DNA from: Caryophanales bacterium
Lineage (GTDB): Bacteria; Bacillota; Bacilli; Bacillales; Amphibacillaceae
Direction: 5' to 3'
Assembly: GCA_026168805.1 (NCBI GenBank)
Contig: JAPFDS010000033.1
Span: forward strand, 53,073-117,072
DNA: 64,000 nt
In this document: positions 20,291-28,827 of the stretch, one piece after another
How positions within the stretch are numbered: the first letter of the stretch is position 1
Layout of the letters: the number at the start of each line of letters is the position of its first letter
Notes under the pieces: generated by a model
What the model saw: only the letters and a program-made list of their open reading frames with translations
What the model was told of the DNA's origin: nothing
Database searches by the model: none
Made by a program: the position numbers and the translations under genes

Positions 20291-22315
20291 ATGAGGACAA
20301 TTCGAAAATGGCTAAAAAATACGCCTTTAAAATGGAAAATCACGGGAAGTATTGTTGCACTCCCAATTGTTAGCTATCTAATGATATATATATGTGTTCT
20401 CCTACTCGGTCCTCCTTCTTTAGCGTATGAAGAAAACACGATTTTTTACGATATGAATGAAGAAATGATTGGAGAAGAAAGCGGAGCTGAAAATCGACAA
20501 CCCGTTTCACTTGATGAAGTTTCACCCTCGTTTATCGATGCGCTCATATTAACGGAAGATCAACATTTCTTCTCACACAACGGTTTTGATCTAAAACGTA
20601 TTGCAGCAGCTGCACTATCAGACATTAAAAGTCTCTCTCTCAAGCAAGGAGCGAGTACAATTACGCAGCAGTATGCACGAAATTTGTATTTGACACACGA
20701 CAAAACGTGGACACGTAAATTAAAAGAAGCATTTTTTACGATGCGGTTAGAACATTTTTATTCAAAAGAGGAATTATTAACAGGATATATAAACACGATT
20801 TACTTTGGACATGGTGCACATGGAATTGAAGCTGCGAGTATGCATTTTTTCAATAAACATGCGGGGGACTTAACCATTGCTGAGAGCGTAATGCTTGCGG
20901 GAATTCCAAAAGGACCTACCTATTACTCTCCGAGAAACGACGAAGAAAAAGCTACTGAACGCCAACAGCTCATTTTAGAACGGTTGCACAAAGCAGACAA
21001 AATTTCAGACGAAGAATTCGGGGAAGCACAAAGCGAGAAACTTGTCCTCGCTCCGGTAAAAGAAAAAAAACGAGAAGCGGTTGCCCCCCACTTTCAAGAC
21101 ATTGCCTTGCAAGAAGCAGCTCATATTTTAGATATATCTGAATCAAACGTTCGATCTGGGGGATATCGGATTTACACAACCCTCAATCGTGACGTACAAA
21201 ACCATCTAGATGAAGAAGTACAGCAAGCACTTCATGATGGAACAGATATAGAAGGCGGCGCTATTTCCATGGACCCTCGTACAGGAGGTGTGCGGGCTTT
21301 AATTGGCGGAAAGTCTTATGATGACAGTCACTTCAACCGTGCAGTACATGCAAAACGTATGGCAGGTTCGACGATGAAACCAATGCTTTATTATGCTGCT
21401 CTTGATCATCAATTTACACCTAGCACAAAGTTAATCAGTGAACCAACGACTTTTCAATTTGACGAAAACGAATCGTACAAACCACGAAATTATAATGGTT
21501 ATTATGCCAATGAACCTGTCACACTTGCGCAAGCTTTAGCTTTATCTGACAATATTTACGCTGTTAAAACCCATTTGTTTATCGGCCCGAGTACGCTTGC
21601 AGAACTTGGCGAAACCTTTGGAATTACGAGCGAACTTCCGGAAGTTCCGTCCCTTGCTCTTGGCACAGCTTCTATTTCATTAATTGAACTAGTTACTGCG
21701 TATAGCCACATTGCGAACTACGGGAAAGAAATAACCAATCATACGATTGAAACCATTACAGATGCACGCGGAAATATTTTATATGAACGTTCGAACAACA
21801 CGAACAAACAAGTTTTTGATGAAAATAAAATGGCTGTTTTAACCTCTTTATTAACTGGAATGTTTAACCCTGCTTTGAATGGATATATGGAAGTCACCGG
21901 AACTCAAGTCGCAGATGACCTCACACATACGTATGCTGGAAAATCAGGTTCTACTTCATACGATAGTTGGATGATTGGATTTAGCCCAACGCTTGTAACA
22001 GGTGTGTGGGTTGGCTTTGATGATCATCGAGCCATTGAAAAAACATCCCATACTACTTTTGCAAAGGAGATTTGGGCCAATACTATGGAAAAAGTGCACC
22101 ATGGCCAACCATCAAAAGAATTCCCCATCCCTAGCGGATCCGTTGAAGTGGCCATCGATCCTGCATCCGGTTTGCGCTCAAGCTCCTATTGTTCAAACGC
22201 AGCAACCTTTGTCTATGAAAAAGGAACGGAGCCCAATGAATACTGTCCCGAACATCCGATAGAAGATGACGAATCCCCAGACGGAATTTTTAAAAGGTTA
22301 TTCGACTTGTTTTAA
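20291..22315 (+). CDS. pbpG: Class A penicillin-binding protein (PbpG-like)
   Basis: 674 residues: a short cytoplasmic tail, one membrane anchor (about 18-40), a GT51 glycosyltransferase domain (EDQHFFSHNG, QGASTITQQYARN, then RKLKEAFFTMRLE) and a transpeptidase domain. The transpeptidase motifs are STMK (active Ser), SDN and KSGSTS; KSG replaces the more common KTG. It polymerises and cross-links peptidoglycan. Length and position between ywiB and ywhD match B. subtilis PbpG (PBP2d), which is made in spores. The start at 20291 follows AAGGAGGGCGTTCTG; the longer frame from 20207 lacks a site. No confident SigF/SigG promoter was found, so the sporulation role is from synteny only. Confidence 0.92.
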   Translation: MRTIRKWLKNTPLKWKITGSIVALPIVSYLMIYICVLLLGPPSLAYEENTIFYDMNEEMIGEESGAENRQPVSLDEVSPSFIDALILTEDQHFFSHNGFDLKRIAAAALSDIKSLSLKQGASTITQQYARNLYLTHDKTWTRKLKEAFFTMRLEHFYSKEELLTGYINTIYFGHGAHGIEAASMHFFNKHAGDLTIAESVMLAGIPKGPTYYSPRNDEEKATERQQLILERLHKADKISDEEFGEAQSEKLVLAPVKEKKREAVAPHFQDIALQEAAHILDISESNVRSGGYRIYTTLNRDVQNHLDEEVQQALHDGTDIEGGAISMDPRTGGVRALIGGKSYDDSHFNRAVHAKRMAGSTMKPMLYYAALDHQFTPSTKLISEPTTFQFDENESYKPRNYNGYYANEPVTLAQALALSDNIYAVKTHLFIGPSTLAELGETFGITSELPEVPSLALGTASISLIELVTAYSHIANYGKEITNHTIETITDARGNILYERSNNTNKQVFDENKMAVLTSLLTGMFNPALNGYMEVTGTQVADDLTHTYAGKSGSTSYDSWMIGFSPTLVTGVWVGFDDHRAIEKTSHTTFAKEIWANTMEKVHHGQPSKEFPIPSGSVEVAIDPASGLRSSSYCSNAATFVYEKGTEPNEYCPEHPIEDDESPDGIFKRLFDLF

Positions 22316-22336
22316 TATTCAATTAATAAGTGCGAA

Positions 22337-22387
22337 TAAAAAAGCCGACCCTTTGTGTGTCTACACAACGAAGTCGACTTTTTTATT
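22337..22387 (+). terminator. Terminator after pbpG
   Basis: AAAAAAGCCGAC pairs with GTCGACTTTTTT across an imperfect hairpin, followed by T residues. The rest of the spacer to 22599 shows nothing I can support. Confidence 0.8.
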
Positions 22388-22599
22388 GTCCTAGTAATAC
22401 ATGAATTGTCCATGTACTCATATTTTACAAAGTTTCATCGTAAAGTACAAGATATTACTGAACGTTCTTTTATATTGGTCAAACGAGACTTTTTGATTAC
22501 AAAAACACTACATGTAGTTATTCGAGCAAAACAAACACCTGTATGTAGTTGTATTTATAATAATCAGCATGTATCCTATTACAAAATGTCACAAATCGT

Positions 22600-23121
22600 T
22601 CACTTTTCTTGAAGGATACTCGTCAACTCTTCTGAGGAATTTTCCCACATTTCTGGGTTAAACTCTTTTAAGAAGTTGCCTAGGAGCTGTTTTGATTTCT
22701 CGTCCATATGGTCTAAAATAATCTTACCTTTAAGCGACCCCTCCATATGTGTAACATGCTGAGGCATTGATTTGTATGCCCGTTTATTTGGACGGTCTAC
22801 ACGTAACTCACTACCTGCAACACCTGCATAATAAGGCTGGTCGTCCTTATATTCAACCGTCACCCATACGATCCAATACAGTAATCCTTCTGGAACATCT
22901 TCTTTATGTGGCATATATTTCACACGACGTTCAATAGAACTTCGGGCATGCATCGCATCCATATCTACATATACTTCTTCGTTCGTCGTATCGACAATAA
23001 TGGACGACATATGCTCTAAACTAATGGAACCGATTCCAAATCCTCCGTGTCCATCTGTTGAATCATCACTAATAATTGTAAATGTTTGACGCTTTTTATC
23101 TGAAGATTGATTGAATCCCAA
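22600..23121 (-). CDS. ywhD: YwhD-family protein
   Basis: 173 residues, cytoplasmic, of the YwhD family (function unknown) conserved next to ywfO/pbpG in Bacillaceae. Features: GGFGIGSISLEHMSSIIVD near 27 and KYMPHKEDVPEG near 68. No membrane segment or known catalytic motif. The start is TTG at 23121 with GGGGGATC eight bases upstream; no ATG fits. Only about 75 bases separate it from the upstream HD-domain gene on the same strand, so the two may be co-transcribed. Confidence 0.85.
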   Translation of the reverse strand: MGFNQSSDKKRQTFTIISDDSTDGHGGFGIGSISLEHMSSIIVDTTNEEVYVDMDAMHARSSIERRVKYMPHKEDVPEGLLYWIVWVTVEYKDDQPYYAGVAGSELRVDRPNKRAYKSMPQHVTHMEGSLKGKIILDHMDEKSKQLLGNFLKEFNPEMWENSSEELTSILQEK

Positions 23122-23194
23122 GATTCAGATCCCCCTTTATCATTGTTCATTTGTTATTGTAGCACATGTATAGAGTACACTTCATTCATATAGC

Positions 23195-24508
23195 TTATGA
23201 GTGGATATGAGACTCCCCTCGCTTGCGTAACAAGCGAATGATTTCTTCCCTGAGGTCATCATCTTTAATGCGTTCAATAAAATCAAGTGGATAATACAAT
23301 TTATGATCTGACCTTTTTTTACGAGACAATGCTTCGACGATGGTAGACTCTTGTGAAAGTTCAACCAACTCCGTCGTAGGCATTTGTAAGTAAATTGGTG
23401 TCCGGCTTCCACTTGCAGATTCATAAAAATCATAGGGCAAATCAGCTGACTTATCTACCGCAAGATAGTAGTCCGGATCAATCCCTGCTCTTCTGAATAG
23501 CACTTGTAATTGAAAGAAATCGTCTTCCTGTAGCATTGGATTGTATTCAATATATTTAAACAATCGTCGTTCTAAGAATCGACTACAAAGGTCACTCAAA
23601 ATTGGATCTTCCTCTTCCTGCCATACTTGGAAATAATATTGAACGACTCCATCGTTTAAAGCGAGGTATTCTTCCACAGATATATCCCCTTCAAAAAATG
23701 GTTGAAAATGTGTCGGCTTTAAACGGAAAGGATAGCCTGAGTGGTAAAGCATATTCGCACGCATGAAAATGTTAATTAAAATGACTTCTGCACTTCTAGT
23801 CACTGGATGGAAATAGACTTGCCAATACATTTGATATCTACTCATAATGTAATCTTCTACCGCATGCATTCCGGTGGATTTAATGACGACCTCGTCTGTT
23901 CCGGGGCGCATCACACGTAAAATTCGCTCCATATCAAAGTGGCCGTAGCTTACACCTGTATAATATGCATCCCGCTGTAAATAATCCATCCGATCCGCAT
24001 CTATTTGACTGGAAATGAGACTGACTACGAGTTTATTTTCATATGTTTTCGCAATGACAGACGCCACCTTTTCCGGAAAGTCTGAAGCAACACGTGAGAG
24101 TACTGTGTGTACATCTGTGTCCCCTAAAATAATTGCTTGGGTAAACTTCTCATGATCTAAATCAAACACTTTTTCAAACGAGTGTGAGAAAGGTCCGTGG
24201 CCTAAATCATGTAAAAGGGCAGCACAAAGACAAAGCAAATCTTCATCACGGTCCCAACCTTCTTCACTTTTAAAGTTTTTTACCATCCGCCTGACAATCT
24301 CATACACACCAAGGGAATGGTTAAATCGGCTGTGCTCCGCTCCGTGAAACGTCACATTTGTCGTGCCGAGTTGCTTAATCATTCGTAAACGTTGAAATTC
24401 CTTCGTTGCGATTAAATCCCAAATCACACGGTCTACTACACGTACATATCGGTGCACGGGATCCTTAAACACTTTCACTTCATGTAACTGTTCATCTTTA
24501 TATGCCAT
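23195..24508 (-). CDS. ywfO: HD-domain phosphohydrolase (YwfO/SAMHD1-like)
   Basis: 437 residues with an N-terminal HD domain: HSRFNHSLG near 60, the metal-binding HDLGHGPFSH near 103, and QIDADRMDYLQRD near 190. The family is related to dGTP triphosphohydrolases and SAMHD1, so nucleotide hydrolysis is likely; the substrate is not known from sequence. The C-terminal half lacks other recognised domains. The start at 24508 gives a length close to B. subtilis YwfO (433); the longer frame would add 25 residues. A promoter at 24546-24574 fits. It is divergent from lipL. Confidence 0.88.
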   Translation of the reverse strand: MAYKDEQLHEVKVFKDPVHRYVRVVDRVIWDLIATKEFQRLRMIKQLGTTNVTFHGAEHSRFNHSLGVYEIVRRMVKNFKSEEGWDRDEDLLCLCAALLHDLGHGPFSHSFEKVFDLDHEKFTQAIILGDTDVHTVLSRVASDFPEKVASVIAKTYENKLVVSLISSQIDADRMDYLQRDAYYTGVSYGHFDMERILRVMRPGTDEVVIKSTGMHAVEDYIMSRYQMYWQVYFHPVTRSAEVILINIFMRANMLYHSGYPFRLKPTHFQPFFEGDISVEEYLALNDGVVQYYFQVWQEEEDPILSDLCSRFLERRLFKYIEYNPMLQEDDFFQLQVLFRRAGIDPDYYLAVDKSADLPYDFYESASGSRTPIYLQMPTTELVELSQESTIVEALSRKKRSDHKLYYPLDFIERIKDDDLREEIIRLLRKRGESHIHS

Positions 24509-24545
24509 TTTTTTCAACTCTTTCCTCTTGCGACATCTTTTTTCT

Positions 24546-24574
24546 ATTATATAATAAAGTAGGAATGTTCTAAA
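24546..24574 (-). promoter_or_regulatory. Probable promoter of the HD-domain gene
   Basis: TTTAGA (24569-24574), 17-base spacer and TATAAT (24546-24551) on the minus strand. Confidence 0.6.
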
Positions 24575-24619
24575 GCAAAACAAAAATGATTACACTTTCA
24601 AGAAATGATAGGTGAAGCT

Positions 24620-25471
24620 ATGAAAAACTGGCAAGAAATTATTACACATACAACATTCCGTACCATTGACCATACGGATATCCATACATTTGAAGATCGT
24701 CCATATACGGCTCTCACGTCCTTTGCGATCGATGACGCACTTGCGCTATCGGTTAGTAATGCATATTCCCCTCCCGTTATTCGTATGTGGAAACACCCTA
24801 AAACCGTCGTACTAGGGATTCCTGATAGTCGACTACCCTATATAGAAGACGGTGTCCGGTTTTTATCCGCAAAGGGATATAACGTGATTGTGCGAAACTC
24901 TGGTGGCCTTGCCGTTGCACTTGACGAAGGGGTACTAAATGTTTCGCTCATTTTACCTGATATTCGGCACGTATCCATCAACGAAGGGTATGAGGCGATG
25001 TATCATTTCATTAAGCATATGCTGAAAGATCTCTCCTCACAGATCCAAGCGTATGAGATTGTCGGATCGTATTGCCCCGGTGATTACGATTTAAGTATAG
25101 GTGGTGTGAAGTTTGCAGGTATTTCACAACGTCGCGTACGTGATGCAGCGGCGATTCAAATTTATTTAGATATCGAAGGAAATAGTACAGAGCGGGCAAA
25201 TGATATAAAAACGTTTTATGAACGAAGCATTCAAGGAGAAGACACGCGTTTCACATATCCGACAGTGAATCCAGTAGTCATGGGTTCGATTTCATCACTT
25301 ACAAACAAGCAGGTAACAGTTCCCGATATGCAGTCTCGAGTCATTCAAACAATCGAAAACTTAAGCACTACAATTATACAAGAGCCTTTCTCTGCCTATG
25401 AACGAGAACAATTTTATAAACGGTATGATCAAATGATAAAACGAAATGAGCTTATTCGCTCTTTTCAGTAG
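24620..25471 (+). CDS. lipL: Octanoyl-[GcvH]:protein N-octanoyltransferase LipL
   Basis: 283 residues of the biotin/lipoate ligase fold. LipL moves octanoyl groups from GcvH to the E2 subunits of 2-oxoacid dehydrogenases in the Bacillus lipoate pathway. The conserved block RNSGGLAVALDEGVLN, the active-site Cys in GSYCPGDYDLSIGG and the Lys in VKFAGISQRR are present and align with B. subtilis YwfL. The start at 24620 follows AGGTGAAGCT; a weaker upstream ATG at 24605 is possible. Single-gene unit ended by a strong terminator. Confidence 0.93.
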   Translation: MKNWQEIITHTTFRTIDHTDIHTFEDRPYTALTSFAIDDALALSVSNAYSPPVIRMWKHPKTVVLGIPDSRLPYIEDGVRFLSAKGYNVIVRNSGGLAVALDEGVLNVSLILPDIRHVSINEGYEAMYHFIKHMLKDLSSQIQAYEIVGSYCPGDYDLSIGGVKFAGISQRRVRDAAAIQIYLDIEGNSTERANDIKTFYERSIQGEDTRFTYPTVNPVVMGSISSLTNKQVTVPDMQSRVIQTIENLSTTIIQEPFSAYEREQFYKRYDQMIKRNELIRSFQ

Positions 25472-25489
25472 AGTGAATTTCATCATTCT

Positions 25490-25545
25490 AAACTGCACAT
25501 TCCACACATGACCAAACGGTTACAAATGGAATGTGCAGTTTTTTC
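25490..25545 (+). terminator. Terminator after lipL
   Basis: AACTGCACATTCCA pairs with TGGAATGTGCAGTT, then TTTT. The bases just before it (25472-25487, AGTGAATTTCATCATT) differ at one position from the MITE/IS end. Confidence 0.88.
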
Positions 25546-25572
25546 ATATTTTACACATACACAACATACATA
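25544..25572 (+). promoter_or_regulatory. SigE-type promoter of gerQ
   Basis: TCATATT (25544-25550), a 14-base spacer and CATACATA (25565-25572) match the SigE consensus. gerQ of B. subtilis is a mother-cell SigE gene, which supports the call. The -35 begins at the end of the lipL terminator. Confidence 0.75.
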
Positions 25573-25641
25573 TACTAGTAGCTTTTGAGAGAAGAAGAGG
25601 TGAATAAATAGCTATTGTCGGCAAAAAAGGAGGAAATGTGA

Positions 25642-26061
25642 ATGAATAATAATGGATTCTACCCTACTCAACCAATTGGAAATCAATTTTATCCCTATCC
25701 ATCACCTGCATACCAGCAGCCAATGTATCAGCGTGCACCAACGAACCAACCAACGCCATCGACACCACCTAGTGGAAGCAATGACATGCTTCCCATCGAA
25801 GAGTCGTACATTGAAAATATTGTTCGTATGAATAAAGGTAAAAACGTCACTATATTTATGACCATTGAGGGGAAAACAAAAACGTTCGAAGGAATTATCC
25901 AAGCAGCGGGAAGAGATCACATTATCATTAGTGATCCAGATACAGGTAAAAGATACTTGTTACTCATGGTATATGTGGATTATTTAGTATTTGATGAAGA
26001 AATCAATTATTCGTATCCGTTTGAGAACTCAAATGGTTTCGCGAATCAACCTCCTCGCTAA
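25642..26061 (+). CDS. gerQ: Spore coat protein GerQ
   Basis: 139 residues. A Pro/Gln/Tyr-rich N-terminal third (1-48) leads to the conserved GerQ domain (IEESYIENIVRMNKGKNVTI, then FEGIIQAAGRDHIIISDP and GKRYLLLMVYVDYLVFDEEI). GerQ is a coat protein cross-linked by transglutaminase and needed to position the cortex-lytic enzyme CwlJ. ATG follows AAAGGAGG; a SigE-type promoter is 70 bases upstream. The gene is monocistronic and indicates a spore former. Lys and Gln residues for cross-linking are present. Confidence 0.95.
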   Translation: MNNNGFYPTQPIGNQFYPYPSPAYQQPMYQRAPTNQPTPSTPPSGSNDMLPIEESYIENIVRMNKGKNVTIFMTIEGKTKTFEGIIQAAGRDHIIISDPDTGKRYLLLMVYVDYLVFDEEINYSYPFENSNGFANQPPR

Positions 26062-26085
26062 CGATCAAAAAGATTTCTTCTCATG

Positions 26086-26130
26086 AAAAAAGACCGTATA
26101 CAGTAGGGATGATCCTATACGGTCTTTTTA
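26086..26130 (+). terminator. Terminator after gerQ
   Basis: AAAGACCGTATA pairs with TATACGGTCTTT, followed by TT. Confidence 0.9.
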
Positions 26131-26195
26131 TTCCTTATTCGATTGAATGAACTTCTTAAAACTGAACGGATAACAGTGAGAGTGAGGCGTTGTTC

Positions 26196-26447
26196 ATGCA
26201 TCATCGAAGTGATAAACTGATACAAATCGAATTGGTTTCTCTCCTGTTAGCGATTGTCATTGGAACAATCGCTTTGTTCAAAGGAATATTTGTGATGATC
26301 ATCATCGCCCTTTTCCTCATCTTTTGTAGCATATTAAGCAATGCTCTCTTGCTTTGGTATACATTCCATTATATCGATGCGTACAAACAAATTGCTCGAG
26401 CCATTTGTTTATTTTTTCTTATTTGTTGGCTTGTTTTTTATCTCTGA
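26196..26447 (+). CDS. Small membrane protein, unknown function
   Basis: 83 residues that I do not recognise. After a short charged N-terminus (MHHRSDKLIQ) come two or three hydrophobic segments: about 11-30, 35-54 and 63-83. The frame opens with TTG at 26190; the ATG at 26196 has GAGG about ten bases upstream and is preferred. It lies between gerQ and the convergent ywdK, with only four bases between the stops. High hydrophobicity and a plausible start argue that it is real; there is no direct functional evidence. Confidence 0.6.
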   Translation: MHHRSDKLIQIELVSLLLAIVIGTIALFKGIFVMIIIALFLIFCSILSNALLLWYTFHYIDAYKQIARAICLFFLICWLVFYL

Positions 26448-26451
26448 TCTT

Positions 26452-26820
26452 TTAGATATAACGGATAATCACGTAGCCTAACAAGACCCAACCAACTAAG
26501 AAAAACACACCTCCAAATGGAGTAATCATCGCTAATTGTTTGACGCCAGTTGTTGAATATATGTACAAGCTTCCCGAGAAAAGAACAATTCCAATGGAAA
26601 AGAATATTCCTGCCCACATAACGCTCATTGCATCAATTTTTGTTGCGATGAATCCAATAACAAGCAATGCAATCGCATGAAACATTTGATAATGTACAGC
26701 TTTTTCCCACGTAGCTAATGCCTTTTCAGTAATTTTCCCTTCTAAACCATGTGCTCCAAAGGCACCTAAAGCAACGGCTAAAAATCCATTAATCGCTCCG
26801 AACAACATAAAAAATTTCAT
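26452..26820 (-). CDS. ywdK: DUF423 membrane protein YwdK
   Basis: 122 residues, four predicted membrane helices, DUF423 family. The signature GAFGAHGLEGKITEKALATW (near 19) and the central HYQMFHAIALL are typical. Function is unknown. ATG follows AGGAGGGG. It is 15 bases downstream of ywdI, and the order ywdI-ywdK near gerQ resembles B. subtilis. Confidence 0.9.
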   Translation of the reverse strand: MKFFMLFGAINGFLAVALGAFGAHGLEGKITEKALATWEKAVHYQMFHAIALLVIGFIATKIDAMSVMWAGIFFSIGIVLFSGSLYIYSTTGVKQLAMITPFGGVFFLVGWVLLGYVIIRYI

Positions 26821-26835
26821 CGTTGGCCCCTCCTA

Positions 26836-27102
26836 TTAAAAGTCAAAAATTGAATCCCCTTCAAGCAATTCAGGGTTTTCTTCTTGTACATGTGATGCAT
26901 TCTTTTTGGACGTATGTACATGGTTTTTAGTTGCACGTACATATTCCTTAGGTTTTTCATCATTTGGTTGGTCTAATAACAATTCACAGAGGACGTGTAA
27001 TTTACCTATATATACTGAAAATTGGTCTGTATGCATATGCTCTTCAGCATGTGCTACCTCTTCTTTGATCTTCCGCATAAGTACTTCTTGAGATATAGTC
27101 AT
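26836..27102 (-). CDS. ywdI: YwdI-family small protein
   Basis: 88 residues, cytoplasmic, charged. The N-terminal part (residues 1-45) is helical, MTISQEVLMRKIKEEV through YIGKLHVLCELLLD; a polar linker and an acidic tail ending GDSIFDF follow, as in YwdI/DUF5327 proteins. Function is unknown. The start at 27102 is chosen because AAAGGAGTGTGTTTG precedes the ATG; an upstream GTG is too close to the binding site. Co-directional with ywdK. Confidence 0.75.
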   Translation of the reverse strand: MTISQEVLMRKIKEEVAHAEEHMHTDQFSVYIGKLHVLCELLLDQPNDEKPKEYVRATKNHVHTSKKNASHVQEENPELLEGDSIFDF

Positions 27103-27172
27103 CAAACACACTCCTTTTCACTATGCTTAGTATACCAACGTTTGAATAATGATGCATGTAAATAACACAAAT

Positions 27173-27214
27173 AAAAAACCATCTTCACAATCGATTGACT
27201 GTAAGATGGTTTTT
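27173..27214 (-). terminator. Terminator after the small ORF at 27319
   Basis: AAAAACCATCTTAC pairs with GTGAAGATGGTTTTT; T run on the minus strand. Confidence 0.8.
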
Positions 27215-27318
27215 AGACTTTTCTTTTATGGCTAACCATTAATTTATAAACTCCCTTTACCCCCTGCAAACACTTATGACTGAAATTATGTATACAATAA
27301 TCATTGCAAGTTCTTTTT

Positions 27319-27468
27319 CTATTTCGAATGAACAACCATATGTTGTTCTTTATTCGTTTCATCATGATGTCGATGTAACATCCAAAGCAAAAAATCTTTT
27401 TCCTTTTCTGCCAATTTTCTTCCAAGCTTTTCTTTTGCATCGTCGCAAACGCCTTCAAAGCTTTTCAC
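27319..27468 (-). CDS. Putative 49-residue protein, new small ORF
   Basis: A GTG start at 27468 has GGGGGG nine bases upstream. The product is VKSFEGVCDDAKEKLGRKLA followed by a helical, charged half containing EKDFLLWMLHRHHDE and a TAG stop at 27319. A consensus promoter (27508-27536) precedes it and a terminator (27173-27214) follows, making a complete unit in an otherwise empty 580-base gap. A second GTG at 27474 is too near the binding site. An overlapping 81-residue frame (27213-27458) lacks a binding site and looks spurious. I do not recognise the family; function unknown. Confidence 0.65.
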   Translation of the reverse strand: MKSFEGVCDDAKEKLGRKLAEKEKDFLLWMLHRHHDETNKEQHMVVHSK

Positions 27469-27507
27469 ACTCACTTTCCCCCCATCTGAATAATTGACTC
27501 TTTTTTC

Positions 27508-27536
27508 ATTGTAGTCTCTTTTTAGTCAGAATGCAA
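27508..27536 (-). promoter_or_regulatory. Promoter of the 49-residue ORF
   Basis: TTGCAT (27531-27536), 17-base spacer, TACAAT (27508-27513) on the minus strand. Confidence 0.6.
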
Positions 27537-27685
27537 TAGGATTTTAACAATTAACTAAATTTACTGATAACATGACAAGATGAAACAAATATGTTTACCT
27601 AAACAGTAAAAGTTCGATTGCCATCGACAAAAAAGACAAACGAAATATATTCGTCTGTCTTTTTAGTGAAATATATGGGCGTGCA

Positions 27686-28441
27686 TTATTCATTTTTTTC
27701 ATGCGTTTTACTCGATAAAAGCCATCCGGATACAGCAATAGCAATAAGCCCACCATAAAAAGTTAGTTTCCATGCAGTTGATCCAGGGAATGATTGTGGA
27801 ATCATCATAACGTCTTTATGCGATAAGACGAGTACGGCTAATTTAATTCCAACCCAACCAACGATTGCAAAAGCTGCTACCTCTAATCCTGGACGTTGCT
27901 GTAGTAAGTTCACAAATACATTGGCCGCGAACCGCATAATAATTACACCAATCATTCCTCCAGCAAAAATAACGAGAAATTGTGCTCCGTCCAAACTTCC
28001 GATTGTAAACCACCCTGTTGGAGGTAGGACGACGGCAAGTGCTACGGCCGCTAAAATGGAATCGACTGCAAAAGCAACGTCAGCAATTTCGACTTTCAGA
28101 ACAGTCATCCAAAAGCCACTCGTTGATGTCGCCTCTTTTATTGGAGTTTCTCGTTTTGCATATGTGTCATATATATGTTTGATAGAAATAAATAAGAGAT
28201 AAACAGCACCAAGCGCCTGTACTTGCCATACATCCACTAAAAATGAAATCATAAACAACGATCCAAATCGTAAAACAAATGCACCAGCCAGTCCGTAAAA
28301 AAGTGCTTTTTTACGTTCTTCTTCCGGCAGATGTTTCACCATGACTGCAAGGACTAACGCGTTGTCTGCTGCGAGTAACCCTTCTAAACCAACTAAGACA
28401 ATTAATACCCATCCATACTCCATTACTAATTGAAATTCCAT
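27686..28441 (-). CDS. TerC-family membrane protein (YkoY-like), probable Mn2+ exporter
   Basis: 251 residues, seven predicted helices. The two TerC acidic motifs are present: EGLLAADNALVLAV (near 20) and EIADVAFAVDSILAA (near 117). TerC proteins under the yybP-ykoY riboswitch export manganese or help metalate exported enzymes. That riboswitch lies directly upstream, so the gene should be switched on by Mn2+. AAGGAGC precedes the ATG. The C-terminal tail is short and charged. No terminator is evident after the stop. Confidence 0.9.
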   Translation of the reverse strand: MEFQLVMEYGWVLIVLVGLEGLLAADNALVLAVMVKHLPEEERKKALFYGLAGAFVLRFGSLFMISFLVDVWQVQALGAVYLLFISIKHIYDTYAKRETPIKEATSTSGFWMTVLKVEIADVAFAVDSILAAVALAVVLPPTGWFTIGSLDGAQFLVIFAGGMIGVIIMRFAANVFVNLLQQRPGLEVAAFAIVGWVGIKLAVLVLSHKDVMMIPQSFPGSTAWKLTFYGGLIAIAVSGWLLSSKTHEKNE

Positions 28442-28495
28442 CGTTTGTAGCTCCTTTTAGTTTGTCCATTCTGACACTCAATCGATAAGAGCCAT

Positions 28496-28622
28496 CAAAA
28501 AAAGACCCTTACCCCCCTTGAAGATGAGGTAAAGGTCTCGCTAACAAACATTTTGCCAATGGAGCCGGAGATTTCTCTCGTATTGACGACTACCATTGTC
28601 CAGCTACTCCCCTTTAACGAAA
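28496..28622 (-). promoter_or_regulatory. yybP-ykoY manganese riboswitch with terminator platform
   Basis: On the minus strand the hallmark AAAGGGGAGTAGC (28603-28615) is followed by GTCGTCAATACGAGAG and then by GACCTTTACC pairing with GGTAAGGGTC and seven Ts (28496-28540). This is the canonical aptamer and intrinsic terminator of the Mn2+-sensing family, placed upstream of a TerC gene, its most common target. Mn2+ binding should disrupt the terminator. The rest of the gap to 28827 shows nothing further. Confidence 0.92.
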
Positions 28623-28827
28623 GTGGAATGTATGTAATTATGTTCCTTCATAAACATTCGAGTGTTTTTACTATATGCACTTATTTTACAAAAAAGGATT
28701 GATTTTGTCTATCTATTTCTAGGAAAAATCCATAATTTTATTTTTCATCCATGTTTTCCTTCCTATTCTTCTGAATTGAATGTACTATATACATAAACTA
28801 AAAACTAAGAAGAAAGTGGGAATGCAT

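Noticed and set aside
27213..27458. 81-codon minus-strand frame
   Set aside because: No ribosome binding site and odd Cys/His/Arg composition; the overlapping 49-codon frame has a better start, promoter and terminator.
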